DNA from: Actinomycetospora sp. | Lineage (GTDB): Bacteria > Actinomycetota > Actinomycetes > Mycobacteriales > Pseudonocardiaceae | Assembly (NCBI GenBank): GCA_029266415.1 | Contig: JAQSWW010000018.1 | Location: 1 to 33,378 of the forward strand | Reading direction: 5' to 3' | DNA: 33,378 nt | Part shown: positions 1-6,686 of the stretch, piece after piece | Numbering within the stretch: position 1 is the first letter of the stretch | Layout of the letters: every line of letters starts with the position of its first letter | The notes under the pieces: model-generated | The model's database searches: none | What the model was told of the DNA's origin: nothing | What the model saw: the letters and a program-made list of their open reading frames with translations, nothing else | Translations under genes and position numbers: made by a program

Positions 1-111
1 GGTGGCTTGTCGCGGCACCTTCCGCAAGGCTCGTGACCCCGCCCAGGGTCTCTCATCACCGGTGTCCACCGCGATGCCGCATTCCGCACGGCCGCTCGAG
101 GACGAGGTTGC

Positions 112-315
112 TCAGGTGCCGCGACGCACGATCACGCCGTGCCGAGTCAGCCACCGATGCGCCCGGGGGCACCGCCACCATTCACCGGCGAACAGCTCGA
201 CACCGCGGTCGATCGGCGCCATGTCCTGTCCGCACTCCGGACAGGTGCGACGAGGGCTCGGCGGTGGCGGTGCGCCGCGGCGGGGGTGATCGACGGGACG
301 GGCGGGGTGGGCCAT
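112..315 (-). CDS. Small zinc-ribbon-like protein
   Basis: A 67-residue protein of unknown function. A CPECG knuckle near residue 25 and a WWRCPRAHRW segment near residue 47 resemble the two halves of a short zinc ribbon, although the second half shows only one Cys plus a His. The N-terminus is Pro/Arg-rich and probably disordered. A GGAAGGA ribosome-binding site lies about 9 bases before the ATG. It is downstream of terC on the same strand across a 254-bp gap, so it is probably a separate unit. I found nothing else in that gap. The metal site is inferred from spacing only. Confidence 0.55.
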   Translation of the reverse strand: MAHPARPVDHPRRGAPPPPSPRRTCPECGQDMAPIDRGVELFAGEWWRCPRAHRWLTRHGVIVRRGT

Positions 316-569
316 CGGGCGTGGTCCTTCCGGTGCGGAGGAGGTCGCGGGTTGCTGAAGTCATCGGCGCCGGGGGGCGTCGGGGGCCCGAGCTCAAGGC
401 GGGGACGTCGCCGTCGTCGATGCCGTCGACGATCGTGACGGCGACACCGTTCCCAGTCCGACCCGTCCTGACCGAGGGCCCCTGGGCCGATCCTGCTGGT
501 GCCCGTGGCCATGACCGGTGTGCTCGTTCGCGGTCACCGCTGTCTCCCGGCGGGGACCGTCGGTGGGCA

Positions 570-1763
570 TCACGGCCGCCCGGAGGACGTGACCGGCCCG
601 TCATCACCCACAGCCGCCTCGCCATCATCATCTTCGACATCGTCATCGACGGCGCCGACGACAGAGCCGTTGGTCGAGAAGCTGCCGGGGCCGGGGCTGG
701 GCCCGGGGTTGCCGGCTCCCGTCCCCGTCGTGCCGCTCCCTCGGGCGGGGCGACGCCGCTGTGGGCGCCACAAGGGCTCGAGGTCGGCGAGTTCATCGTC
801 GGTGGCCTCGCGGAACGGGGTCGCCCCAGCGGGCGGGGGTGCCTGGCCGGTCTCTCCGCGGGTGGACCACCAGCTGGCGGCGATGGCCACGGTGAGGATG
901 GTGGCGATGACGGCGAGGCTGATGGGGGTGGGGATGTAGGTGATGTCGACCTTGAGGGCCATCTTGATGCCGACCCACACCAGCACCAGTGCCAGGCCGA
1001 GCTTGAGGTAGCGGAAGCGGTGCACCAGGTCGGCGAGCAGGAAGTACATCGCCCGTAGCCCGAGCAGGGCGAAGGCGTTGGCGGTGAACACCAGGAACGG
1101 CTCGTCGGTCACGGCGAAGATCGCGGGGATCGAGTCGACGGCGAAGACCACGTCGGTGACCTCGACCAGGACCAGCACCGCGAGCAGCGGGGTGGCGAGC
1201 AGGACCCCGCCGCGGCGGATCAGCAGGCGTTGGCCGTGGTAGGCGTCGGTCATGGGCACCAGGCGCCGGAACAGGCGCAGGGTGCGGGACTGGGCGGGGT
1301 CGATGTGGCTGTCGCGCTGGACGGCCATCTTGATGCCGGTGACGACGAGGAACGCGGCGAACAGGTAGAGCACCCAGGAGAAGTTCGCGATCAGGACCGC
1401 GCCGGCGGCGATGAACGCCCCCCGCAGTACCAGGGCGCCGAGCACGCCGAGGAACAGCACCCGGTGCTGGAACTGAGGTGGGACGGCGAAGAAGCTGAAG
1501 ATCACCGCCCAGACGAACACGTTGTCCACGGCGAGCGACTTCTCGATGAGGTAGCCGGCGAAGTACTGCTGGCCGAACTCCGCGCCCCAGAACCACCACA
1601 CCGCGATCCCGAACCCGACCCCGATCGCCACCCACACCGCGGACCAGGCCGCGGCCTCGCGGACCCCGATCACGTGGGCGCGACGATGCGCGACCAGATC
1701 GACCGCGAGCATGGCCACGATCCCGCCCAACACCGCCAGCCACACCCACAGCGGCACACTCAT
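570..1763 (-). CDS. TerC family integral membrane protein
   Basis: A 397-residue polytopic membrane protein of the TerC/Alx family. Members are linked to tellurite resistance and, in better studied cases, to manganese export or loading of exported proteins. About nine hydrophobic segments fill residues 1-300. The family's acidic membrane motifs EKSLAVDNVFV (about residue 73) and EVTDVVFAVDSIPAI (about residue 195) are intact; these conserved Asp/Glu residues are thought to bind metal. Residues after about 306 form a Pro/Gly/Asp-rich tail of roughly 90 residues, longer than in most relatives and probably disordered and cytoplasmic. GGAGG sits 6 bases before the ATG. The structured leader upstream implies control by RNA folding. 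Confidence 0.93.
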   Translation of the reverse strand: MSVPLWVWLAVLGGIVAMLAVDLVAHRRAHVIGVREAAAWSAVWVAIGVGFGIAVWWFWGAEFGQQYFAGYLIEKSLAVDNVFVWAVIFSFFAVPPQFQHRVLFLGVLGALVLRGAFIAAGAVLIANFSWVLYLFAAFLVVTGIKMAVQRDSHIDPAQSRTLRLFRRLVPMTDAYHGQRLLIRRGGVLLATPLLAVLVLVEVTDVVFAVDSIPAIFAVTDEPFLVFTANAFALLGLRAMYFLLADLVHRFRYLKLGLALVLVWVGIKMALKVDITYIPTPISLAVIATILTVAIAASWWSTRGETGQAPPPAGATPFREATDDELADLEPLWRPQRRRPARGSGTTGTGAGNPGPSPGPGSFSTNGSVVGAVDDDVEDDDGEAAVGDDGPVTSSGRP

Positions 1764-1931
1764 TCCAGACCTCCAAGCGCGTCGAGTTCACACTCGGAGG
1801 TCTCTCCCGACCCGACCGCCCGTTGCCGGCTGGTGCGGGTCCGTCTCGCCGGGACCACCGAACGCCCTTGCGGTGGGCTCGGTGGTGGCCGTGGTGACGA
1901 CGAGAACGTCGGGGGGTACTCCCCTCCACGG
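1764..1931 (-). promoter_or_regulatory. Structured terC mRNA leader, riboswitch-like
   Basis: Read on the minus strand, the leader holds a series of perfect hairpins. First is GGGG-AGTA-CCCC (1913-1924), then CGACG-TTCT-CGTCG (1898-1911). Next is a long ACCACCGA/TCGGTGGT stem continuing into GCCC/GGGC around a 7-nt loop (1854-1886, one 2-nt bulge). Finally GACCTCC (1796-1802) can pair with GGAGGTC (1768-1774), which contains the terC ribosome-binding site. Between those last arms, CGAGT-GTGA-ACTCG forms a competing small hairpin. The GGGGAGTA opening recalls yybP-ykoY manganese leaders and the terC RNA motif described by comparative genomics in Actinobacteria. That assignment is from memory; the ligand is unproven. 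Confidence 0.75.
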
Positions 1932-2110
1932 CGATAAGCGAACCATGTTTCACGCGTTGGCGCAACACCTGACAGGCGTGAGCGTGGATGGCGTCCCCGT
2001 GGCGGCCCTCGGATACGGGTTGCCGCCGAGACGGGCGGACGGGACGTGGCAGGTCGAGCGGGTGGGGCACGCGGGCGAGGCGGAGCGCAGAGCGGGGTGC
2101 GAGTGGGGGG
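1932..2110. other. Non-coding stretch upstream of the terC leader
   Basis: This lies between the stop of the winged-helix regulator and the leader. It should contain the terC promoter, but I see no convincing -35/-10 pair; TTGCGC and CTTATC occur with a poor spacing. No terminator-like hairpin with a T-run is evident. Overlapping ORFs here are Arg/Pro-rich shadows. Confidence 0.4.
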
Positions 2111-2506
2111 CTACCCGGTGAAGAGCTCGAGGAGCTCGCCGACGGCGTGGTCGCGTTCGGCGGGGTGGCGCAGTGGGCCGGCGGCGTTGACGCGATAACG
2201 GTTGCGGCGCCCGACGCGGACCCGCTGGAGGTAGCCGGCCGCCTCGAGGTCGGCGACGATGGACTGCACGGAGCGCTCGGTGATCCCCACCAGCAGCGCC
2301 ACATCCCGCAGCCGCACCTCGGGATCGCGGGCCAGCGCCACCAACACATGGGCATGATTGGTCAGGAACGTCCACCCCGGCACGTCGCCCGCCCGGTCCC
2401 GGAGACCGGCCCGTGCTGAGTCTCGGCCCGCGGCGGTGGAGGAGTCCTGCGCGGGAGGAGCATCGCCGGTGTCGTCGTCGACGTCGGCTGCCCGGGCGGG
2501 GGTCAT
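2111..2506 (-). CDS. Winged helix-turn-helix transcriptional regulator
   Basis: A 131-residue DNA-binding protein of MarR/ArsR-like fold. After an acidic, disordered N-terminus, residues about 45-105 carry a winged helix: LRDVALLVGITERSVQSIV is the helix-turn-helix, AAGYLQRVRVGRRNRYRV the third helix and wing. The ORF track begins at 2653, but I chose the ATG at 2506 because GGGAG lies 6 bases before it and the extra upstream residues look non-coding. It precedes the terC leader on the same strand about 180 bases away, so it could affect terC, but it may simply be a neighbour. No ligand domain is seen. Confidence 0.75.
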   Translation of the reverse strand: MTPARAADVDDDTGDAPPAQDSSTAAGRDSARAGLRDRAGDVPGWTFLTNHAHVLVALARDPEVRLRDVALLVGITERSVQSIVADLEAAGYLQRVRVGRRNRYRVNAAGPLRHPAERDHAVGELLELFTG

Positions 2507-2649
2507 GGGCTCTCCCGTCGAGTGGATACGGCCCAGCCGGGCCCAGCAGCGCGATTCGCGCATCGAGAACCATACAACGAGCTCACGGGACCGGACAGCG
2601 GCGTCAGCGAGGCGGCACCGGCGGCCGCTCGCGCGCCCAGCGGCAGGAA

Positions 2650-3135
2650 TCACTCGTCAGGCGGAGTTCTAGGGCCCTCGCTGTCATCGCGGCCCGAGCG
2701 ATCGGTGGTGTCAGGGAGGCGCAGGGCGTAGATCGCGATCAGCATCATCGGCACGACGGTGACCAGCAGACTCACGGCCAGCACCGCCCACGGGTCGGCG
2801 GCGAACACGATCAGCAGGATCAGCACGAACGTCACCCCGGCCGCGGCGCGCACGAGGCGGTTCCAGGAGCGGTCATCGAAGGGCGCACCTGGGGAACCCG
2901 GAGCGCCGAGCGCCTCGCCGGCCTCGGCGCGCGACCCGCTGCTCCGCGTGGCCGGAGCGCTCCGACGGCCGGCGGAGCGGGACGGGCGGGGGCTGAAGCA
3001 GCGCATGCGGGCGCCGAACCCGGCGTCGGTGAGATCGAGCCAGGCGCTGATGTCGTCGAGGCGGCGCTGCTCGTGGTCGGTCAACGGACGCCCCGGACCG
3101 ATCTGACCGTCATCGGACACCGGAGAGGCGGGCAT
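2650..3135 (-). CDS. DUF3040 domain membrane protein
   Basis: A 161-residue protein with the DUF3040 signature LTDHEQRRLDDISAWL at residues about 18-33. This motif begins a family of small actinobacterial membrane proteins of unknown role. A basic linker follows, then two closely spaced hydrophobic segments at about residues 96-140, and a charged cytoplasmic tail. GGAGGACCCGCG precedes the ATG at good distance. It lies upstream of the winged-helix gene on the same strand with a 143-bp gap. The linker between the DUF3040 motif and the membrane segments is longer than usual. Confidence 0.8.
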   Translation of the reverse strand: MPASPVSDDGQIGPGRPLTDHEQRRLDDISAWLDLTDAGFGARMRCFSPRPSRSAGRRSAPATRSSGSRAEAGEALGAPGSPGAPFDDRSWNRLVRAAAGVTFVLILLIVFAADPWAVLAVSLLVTVVPMMLIAIYALRLPDTTDRSGRDDSEGPRTPPDE

Positions 3136-3199
3136 CGCGGGTCCTCCATCGGAGCGGCGGGAGGCGGTGTGTCAGGGGCGGGTGCCAAGGGGGCGGGTG

Positions 3200-3412
3200 T
3201 CAGCTGGCCGGGCGCAGCACACCCGGTCTCGACGCGCCGGGGGCTCGTTGCCCGACGACGGGCACAGCGGTCGGCCTCGGGGTCTCAGCGCCCACCGCCC
3301 TCACCGCGCCACCCGCGGCGTTGATCGCGAGCAGGCCGACCGCGACGGCGGCTTCACCTCCGAGATCGAGGACATCGGCAAGGGCGCGCAGCAGCAGGCG
3401 CGGCGGTCCCAT
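3200..3412 (-). CDS. Small hypothetical protein
   Basis: A 70-residue ORF of unknown function. The ORF track starts ten codons earlier at 3442, but GGGGGAGG lies 8 bases before the ATG at 3412, which decides the start. Residues 1-45 are hydrophobic to amphipathic (LLLRALADVLDLGG, then an Ala/Val/Gly-rich stretch), which could be one weak membrane helix. The remainder is Pro/Ala/Arg-rich. I recognise no family. The strong ribosome-binding site is the main reason to believe it. Confidence 0.45.
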   Translation of the reverse strand: MGPPRLLLRALADVLDLGGEAAVAVGLLAINAAGGAVRAVGAETPRPTAVPVVGQRAPGASRPGVLRPAS

Positions 3413-3674
3413 GATCGGCACCTCCCCCTTCATGGGTGGCAAAACCGCCGGGCGGTCACTGTTCAGACGGTGGGACCACCTGGTGGTCGGAGCAGGGTGG
3501 GGCGCCGGCCACCGCCGTCCTTGGGGGGGTGGGACGGAGGTGGCCGGCGACCCGGGCGGCGGCGCCTGGATCCGTCGCCGCGCGGAGCGCCGGGGCGTTC
3601 CGGGCCGCCGCGTCTTTCGGGGTGGCGCCCCGGGTGCGCGTCCCGAGGGCCGGATCTCGAGGCACCGCGTCGTC
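3413..3674. other. Region without a confident gene
   Basis: Ala-rich ORFs exist on both strands. The minus-strand ORF 3456-3665 has a possible AGGAC site 8 bases before its GTG and starts just after the stop of the small membrane ORF at 3675. Composition alone does not separate it from chance in such GC-rich DNA. I see no RNA gene or repeat. Confidence 0.3.
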
Positions 3675-3881
3675 CTAGGTGAGCCACCGGACGGCGGTGG
3701 GGCGTGGCGCCGCGTCGGCCCGGTCGCCGCCGGTCGCGGCCCGAGACGGCGCCCGTGCGGAGGTCGCAGCCACCACGGCGGCCACCGTGGCGACGAGCAC
3801 CACCAGTCCGGTGACCAGGTTGCTCATCATGCTCACCGCGCTGGTCTCCGGCCCGAGAGTGAGCCACGGCGACAGGAACAC
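3675..3881 (-). CDS. Possible small single-pass membrane protein
   Basis: A short ORF with one clear hydrophobic segment (VTGLVVLVATVAAVVAAT) followed by a basic and polar tail of about 30 residues. The track start is a GTG at 3914; I prefer the GTG at 3881, which has GGAGG 9 bases upstream, giving 68 residues. No family is recognised. It overlaps another small ORF in a different frame (3833-4042), and at most one may be translated. It lies downstream of a near-consensus leftward promoter. Confidence 0.35.
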   Translation of the reverse strand: MFLSPWLTLGPETSAVSMMSNLVTGLVVLVATVAAVVAATSARAPSRAATGGDRADAAPRPTAVRWLT

Positions 3882-4042
3882 CCACCCACCCCTCCGATCG
3901 CGAACGAACTCCACGGCGCGGCGTGCTGAGGTTCCCGATACTCATCGGTTCCGCGCGTGTGCGGAGTCCCCTCCGAGCGGATGTGGGCGTTCGCGCTGCG
4001 CCGGGACGTGCCGGCACCGCCCACCGACGGGGGCGAGGACAT
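3833..4042 (-). CDS. Possible small ORF behind the leftward promoter
   Basis: A 69-residue ORF starting with ATG and GGAGG 9 bases before it. It is the first such start about 55 bases downstream of the TTGACA-N16-TATGAT promoter on this strand. The product is polar and lacks membrane segments or a known domain. Third-position GC is high in the first 30 codons and falls afterwards, so the 3' part, overlapping the next ORF, looks less coding-like. It may be a truncated gene or a leader ORF. Confidence 0.3.
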   Translation of the reverse strand: MSSPPSVGGAGTSRRSANAHIRSEGTPHTRGTDEYREPQHAAPWSSFAIGGVGGCSCRRGSLSGRRPAR

Positions 4043-4093
4043 CGTCGTTCACCTCCAACAGCCCGGGCCGCACCGCCTCACCGGTAGACCACC

Positions 4094-4122
4094 TGGACAC
4101 GTCGATCATACGATCCTATGTT
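4094..4122 (+). promoter_or_regulatory. Rightward promoter TGGACA-N17-TATGTT
   Basis: TGGACA (4094-4099) and TATGTT (4117-4122) have the ideal 17-base spacing. Transcription would begin near 4129 and reach the GTG at 4171. It interleaves with the leftward promoter, so the two directions probably exclude one another. Confidence 0.5.
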
Positions 4123-4132
4123 CGCGTGTCAA
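4105..4132 (-). promoter_or_regulatory. Leftward promoter TTGACA-N16-TATGAT
   Basis: On the minus strand TTGACA (4127-4132) and TATGAT (4105-4110) are separated by 16 bases. This is a perfect -35 and a 5/6 -10 match for a housekeeping sigma factor, rare in such GC-rich DNA. It would transcribe the small ORFs at 4042 and 3881 and overlaps the opposite promoter. Confidence 0.6.
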
Positions 4133-4151
4133 GAGACGTGTATCGTGATAC
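4107..4151. promoter_or_regulatory. Two palindromes at the divergent promoters
   Basis: CATACGATCCTATG (4107-4120) is an inverted repeat with one mismatched pair and lies inside both promoters. GTATCGTGATAC (4140-4151) is a perfect arm pair around GT and lies just downstream of the predicted rightward start. Their position fits operators for a repressor. The regulator is unknown. Confidence 0.45.
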
Positions 4152-4170
4152 GTAAGAACGAGGGTCGACC

Positions 4171-4839
4171 GTGATCCCCCGATCACGACGACCAGCAGCC
4201 ACCGAGCAGAGCCGGGACACCATGACGACGACCCTCGAGCACGACAGCACCATCGAGCACGACCGCGACACCGAGTGCGGGGGTAGCGCTCGCCCCGACC
4301 ACCTCGCGGCGACCCTCCGGGCCGAGCGCGAGCCGGCGAGGGTGCGGCCCCGCCTGCTGCTGGTGGGCCTGCTCGACGACGACTCCGATGACGACGCCAG
4401 GACACACGCTGTGGACCTGCTGGACCGGGCCGCGCAGCGAGCGCGGGCCGACCAGCGTCCCCTCGTGGTCGTCCTGGCCCGTCAACGCCTCCCGTGGAGC
4501 ACCCACGCCGTCCTGCACGTCCTGGCCGTCGACCGCATCGACGCACAACTCGACGCCTTGCGGCAGACCGTCCACCAGACCTGCGACCGAGCCGGCTGGA
4601 GCGCCCGCATCCTCACGATCGCCGAACCGCTCGCCTGGACCCGCCGCGGCCGACACCGCCGCTGGCACCGACGACTCGCCACCCTCGCCGGCCTGCTCGG
4701 CGCCGAGCTCTACCCACCCCCCGACCATCACCCACCCCTCGAACCCCCAGACCCCCACCACGACCGGATGGCTCCCCAGCTCGGCCAGCGTCCGACGGGG
4801 CCACGACCGCCCGACCCCATCTCGGGAGGACCACGATGA
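4171..4839 (+). CDS. Hypothetical protein upstream of STAS-like gene
   Basis: A 222-residue protein I do not recognise. Residues about 1-50 are acidic and polar. About 58-175 look globular, with a strand RLLLVGLLDDD, a helix, a strand PLVVVLARQR, another long helix and a strand ARILTIAEPL, an alternating alpha/beta pattern like universal-stress-type folds, although no ATP motif is seen. The C-terminus is a Pro/His-rich tail. I kept the GTG because GAGGG lies 6 bases upstream; an internal ATG at 4222 is the alternative. Its stop overlaps the next start as ATGA, so the two are translationally coupled. Confidence 0.6.
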   Translation: MIPRSRRPAATEQSRDTMTTTLEHDSTIEHDRDTECGGSARPDHLAATLRAEREPARVRPRLLLVGLLDDDSDDDARTHAVDLLDRAAQRARADQRPLVVVLARQRLPWSTHAVLHVLAVDRIDAQLDALRQTVHQTCDRAGWSARILTIAEPLAWTRRGRHRRWHRRLATLAGLLGAELYPPPDHHPPLEPPDPHHDRMAPQLGQRPTGPRPPDPISGGPR

Positions 4840-5333
4840 GAACCCACTCCATCAGCTGCCGAGCGGAGAGCCACACCCACCAGACCCCCGAGGGCCGGCT
4901 CGAGGTCCGCCGCCTCGACGGCGGTGCCACCCTGGCCTTCTGCGGGCGCATCGGCCGCAACGACGCCGCCATGATCAGCCGCTGCCTGCACACCCAACTC
5001 GACACTCCGCCTCAGGTGCTCGTCCTCGACCTCAGCGACGCCGAACCCGCCGCGCCCGAACTCCTCGACATCCTGCGGCGCATCCGGCGCCGAGCACGAA
5101 CCCAGGACGTCGGTCTCCACGTCCTGGGTCGCGGCGATCTCCGCACGGGTATGGCCCTGCGCCAGCACCAACGACACGGCGAGCTACACGACCGCTACGA
5201 CCACATCCGACGACGCTCGACCGCGGCCGTCGATCACACCCTCCCCCGACCGCGCCGCCGCTTCCCGCGCCAGCCCTCGTTCGCGGGCTCCGGCGTCCCC
5301 GATCGGCCACGGACACCCAGCCGCAGCTCCTGA
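4836..5333 (+). CDS. STAS-like protein lacking the phosphoserine
   Basis: A 165-residue protein. Residues about 20-110 fit a STAS domain, the fold of anti-sigma factor antagonists: strand ATLAFCGRI, helix, strand VLVLDLSDAEPAAPELLDIL, helix, strand VGLHVLGR. In antagonists the DLS strand leads to D-S-S/T-G with the phosphorylated serine. Here that position reads AAPEL, so ordinary kinase control is unlikely. A basic tail of about 50 residues follows. GGGAGG sits 7 bases before the ATG, and the start overlaps the previous stop (ATGA). The role may be structural or as a constitutive binder of an ATPase-type anti-sigma factor. The next gene converges from the right. Confidence 0.65.
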   Translation: MRTHSISCRAESHTHQTPEGRLEVRRLDGGATLAFCGRIGRNDAAMISRCLHTQLDTPPQVLVLDLSDAEPAAPELLDILRRIRRRARTQDVGLHVLGRGDLRTGMALRQHQRHGELHDRYDHIRRRSTAAVDHTLPRPRRRFPRQPSFAGSGVPDRPRTPSRSS

Positions 5334-5394
5334 GGTCTGGTGGCCGAGCCCGCGCACCGGACAGCGAGCCCGCACCGGCCCTGGCCGCTCGCGG

Positions 5395-6342
5395 TCAGGC
5401 TCCCAGCTCCAGCCGCACGTGGGTGCCGTCGGCGCCGCTCCAGATGTGCAGGACGTCGCTGAGCTGGCGGGCCAGCCACACCCCGCGACCGCGGGTCGAG
5501 CGCACGTCGGGGCGTCGGAGCCCGGGCGTCGTGCCGGTCATGTGCCCGACGTCGTGGACCTGGGCGACGATCCGGCCGGGCCGGGTCCACCAGGACAGCG
5601 TGCCGTGCCCCGCGCCGTGCTCGACGCTGTTGCTGACGAGCTCGCCGATCGCCAGCACCAGCCCGTCGACCTGCTCCTCGCTGAGGCCGGCCTCCTCGCC
5701 GTGGCGCCGCGTCGCCTGACGGACCCCGCGCAGGGCCCTGGCGCCGGTGAACGTCGCCTGCTCGCTCGGCGGGCCGAGCGGGGGCGCCGGCGGCGCGGGC
5801 ACCGACGCGAGCACCTCGTCGGGGGAGCGGTAGCGCGGGTTGGGGCTCGCGGTCGTCCCGACGAAGAGCTCGGGGTGGTTCCAGTGCAGGTAGCGGTCGG
5901 TGTCGTCGGAGACGTCGGCGGCGGCGCACAGGCAGATCAGCGTGACCGGGAGCCCCGCGAGCGCGAGGTTGCAGCTCGCGTCGACGACGCTCCAGTAGTC
6001 GGGCGCCGACGACTGGGGCCCCGACCCGCCGACGGTCGTGCTGTCGCTGAGGATCAGTGCCGCGCGGTCGTCGTCGACCAGCTCGCGGAGCCGCGCGGCC
6101 CGCCGCGCCGCCGTCGTCTGCCCGCTGTAGGTGTAGGGGCGTGCCGGTTCACCGAAGACGACCTCGCGGGCGCGGTCGCCGAGGTGGCGTTCGACGGCCT
6201 CACGGAGGGGGTGGTCGACGGCCGCCCAGACGAGGTCCCCGCGGGTCACCGCGGCGTCGAGCAACGGGGTGATCGTGGCGACGAGGTCGTCGGCGTCGTG
6301 GTAGATCACGGCGAGGTGCCGGAAGGGGTCGGGTGTCGTCAC
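5395..6342 (-). CDS. RsbA-like MEDS-ATPase anti-sigma regulator
   Basis: A 315-residue two-domain protein. Residues about 5-165 match the MEDS (DcmR-type sensory) domain: FRHLAVIYHDADD opens it and an ALILSDST segment follows. Residues about 185-315 are an HATPase_c domain of the RsbW type, with N-box IGELVSNSVEHG and glycine-rich VHDVGHMTGTTP and TRGRGVWLARQL. Such proteins act in partner switching as serine kinases or binding partners of STAS antagonists. The GTG start overlaps the STAS stop as GTGA; the longer ORF in the track is a shadow of the phosphatase gene. It is the last gene of a three-gene operon. Confidence 0.88.
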   Translation of the reverse strand: MTTPDPFRHLAVIYHDADDLVATITPLLDAAVTRGDLVWAAVDHPLREAVERHLGDRAREVVFGEPARPYTYSGQTTAARRAARLRELVDDDRAALILSDSTTVGGSGPQSSAPDYWSVVDASCNLALAGLPVTLICLCAAADVSDDTDRYLHWNHPELFVGTTASPNPRYRSPDEVLASVPAPPAPPLGPPSEQATFTGARALRGVRQATRRHGEEAGLSEEQVDGLVLAIGELVSNSVEHGAGHGTLSWWTRPGRIVAQVHDVGHMTGTTPGLRRPDVRSTRGRGVWLARQLSDVLHIWSGADGTHVRLELGA

Positions 6343-6686
6343 GAGCGCTCGCCGTCCTCCAGGTCGAGGACCTCGAGGCGCCCGGTGATCCCGAGCATGT
6401 CGAACATCCGGCGGGTCTGGCCGTGCCCGAGGCGCACCGCGAGGCGCCGGCCCGCGTCGTCGGCGACCTGCTGGGCGAGCAGCACGAGCCGCACCCCGGT
6501 GGAGTCGACGTAGCGAAGACCGCTGAGGTCGAGGACGAGCAGCGGCGGTGCCTCGGCCTCGGCGGCCGCGACCTCGTCCTGCGCCGTCGGCAACGTGTCG
6601 GAGTCGAGCTCGCCGCACAGGGCCAGCTCGAGCCGGTCCGGGTCGGACGTGCGGTCGACCCACAGGCCGCCGCGGGTCTCGTTCAC
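6339..6686 (-). CDS. STAS anti-sigma factor antagonist
   Basis: A 115-residue single STAS domain protein (RsbV/SpoIIAA type). The signature DLSGLRYVDSTGVRLVLL around residues 53-70 includes the D-S-T-G motif whose Ser is the phosphorylation site in this family. When unphosphorylated, such proteins bind the ATPase anti-sigma partner and free the sigma factor. The GTG start overlaps the phosphatase stop and its own stop overlaps the next start (both GTGA), so phosphatase, antagonist and kinase are probably made in fixed proportion. The track's 337-residue ORF extends into a neighbour's shadow. Confidence 0.9.
   Translation of the reverse strand: MNETRGGLWVDRTSDPDRLELALCGELDSDTLPTAQDEVAAAEAEAPPLLVLDLSGLRYVDSTGVRLVLLAQQVADDAGRRLAVRLGHGQTRRMFDMLGITGRLEVLDLEDGERS

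Noticed and set aside
1-111. Gene fragment at the left edge
   Set aside because: No frame shows a recognisable domain, and the plus-strand ORF is Pro/Arg/Ser-rich without a ribosome-binding site.
5334-5394. Terminator between the convergent STAS-like and MEDS-ATPase genes
   Set aside because: I found no stable stem followed by a T-run in these 61 bases.
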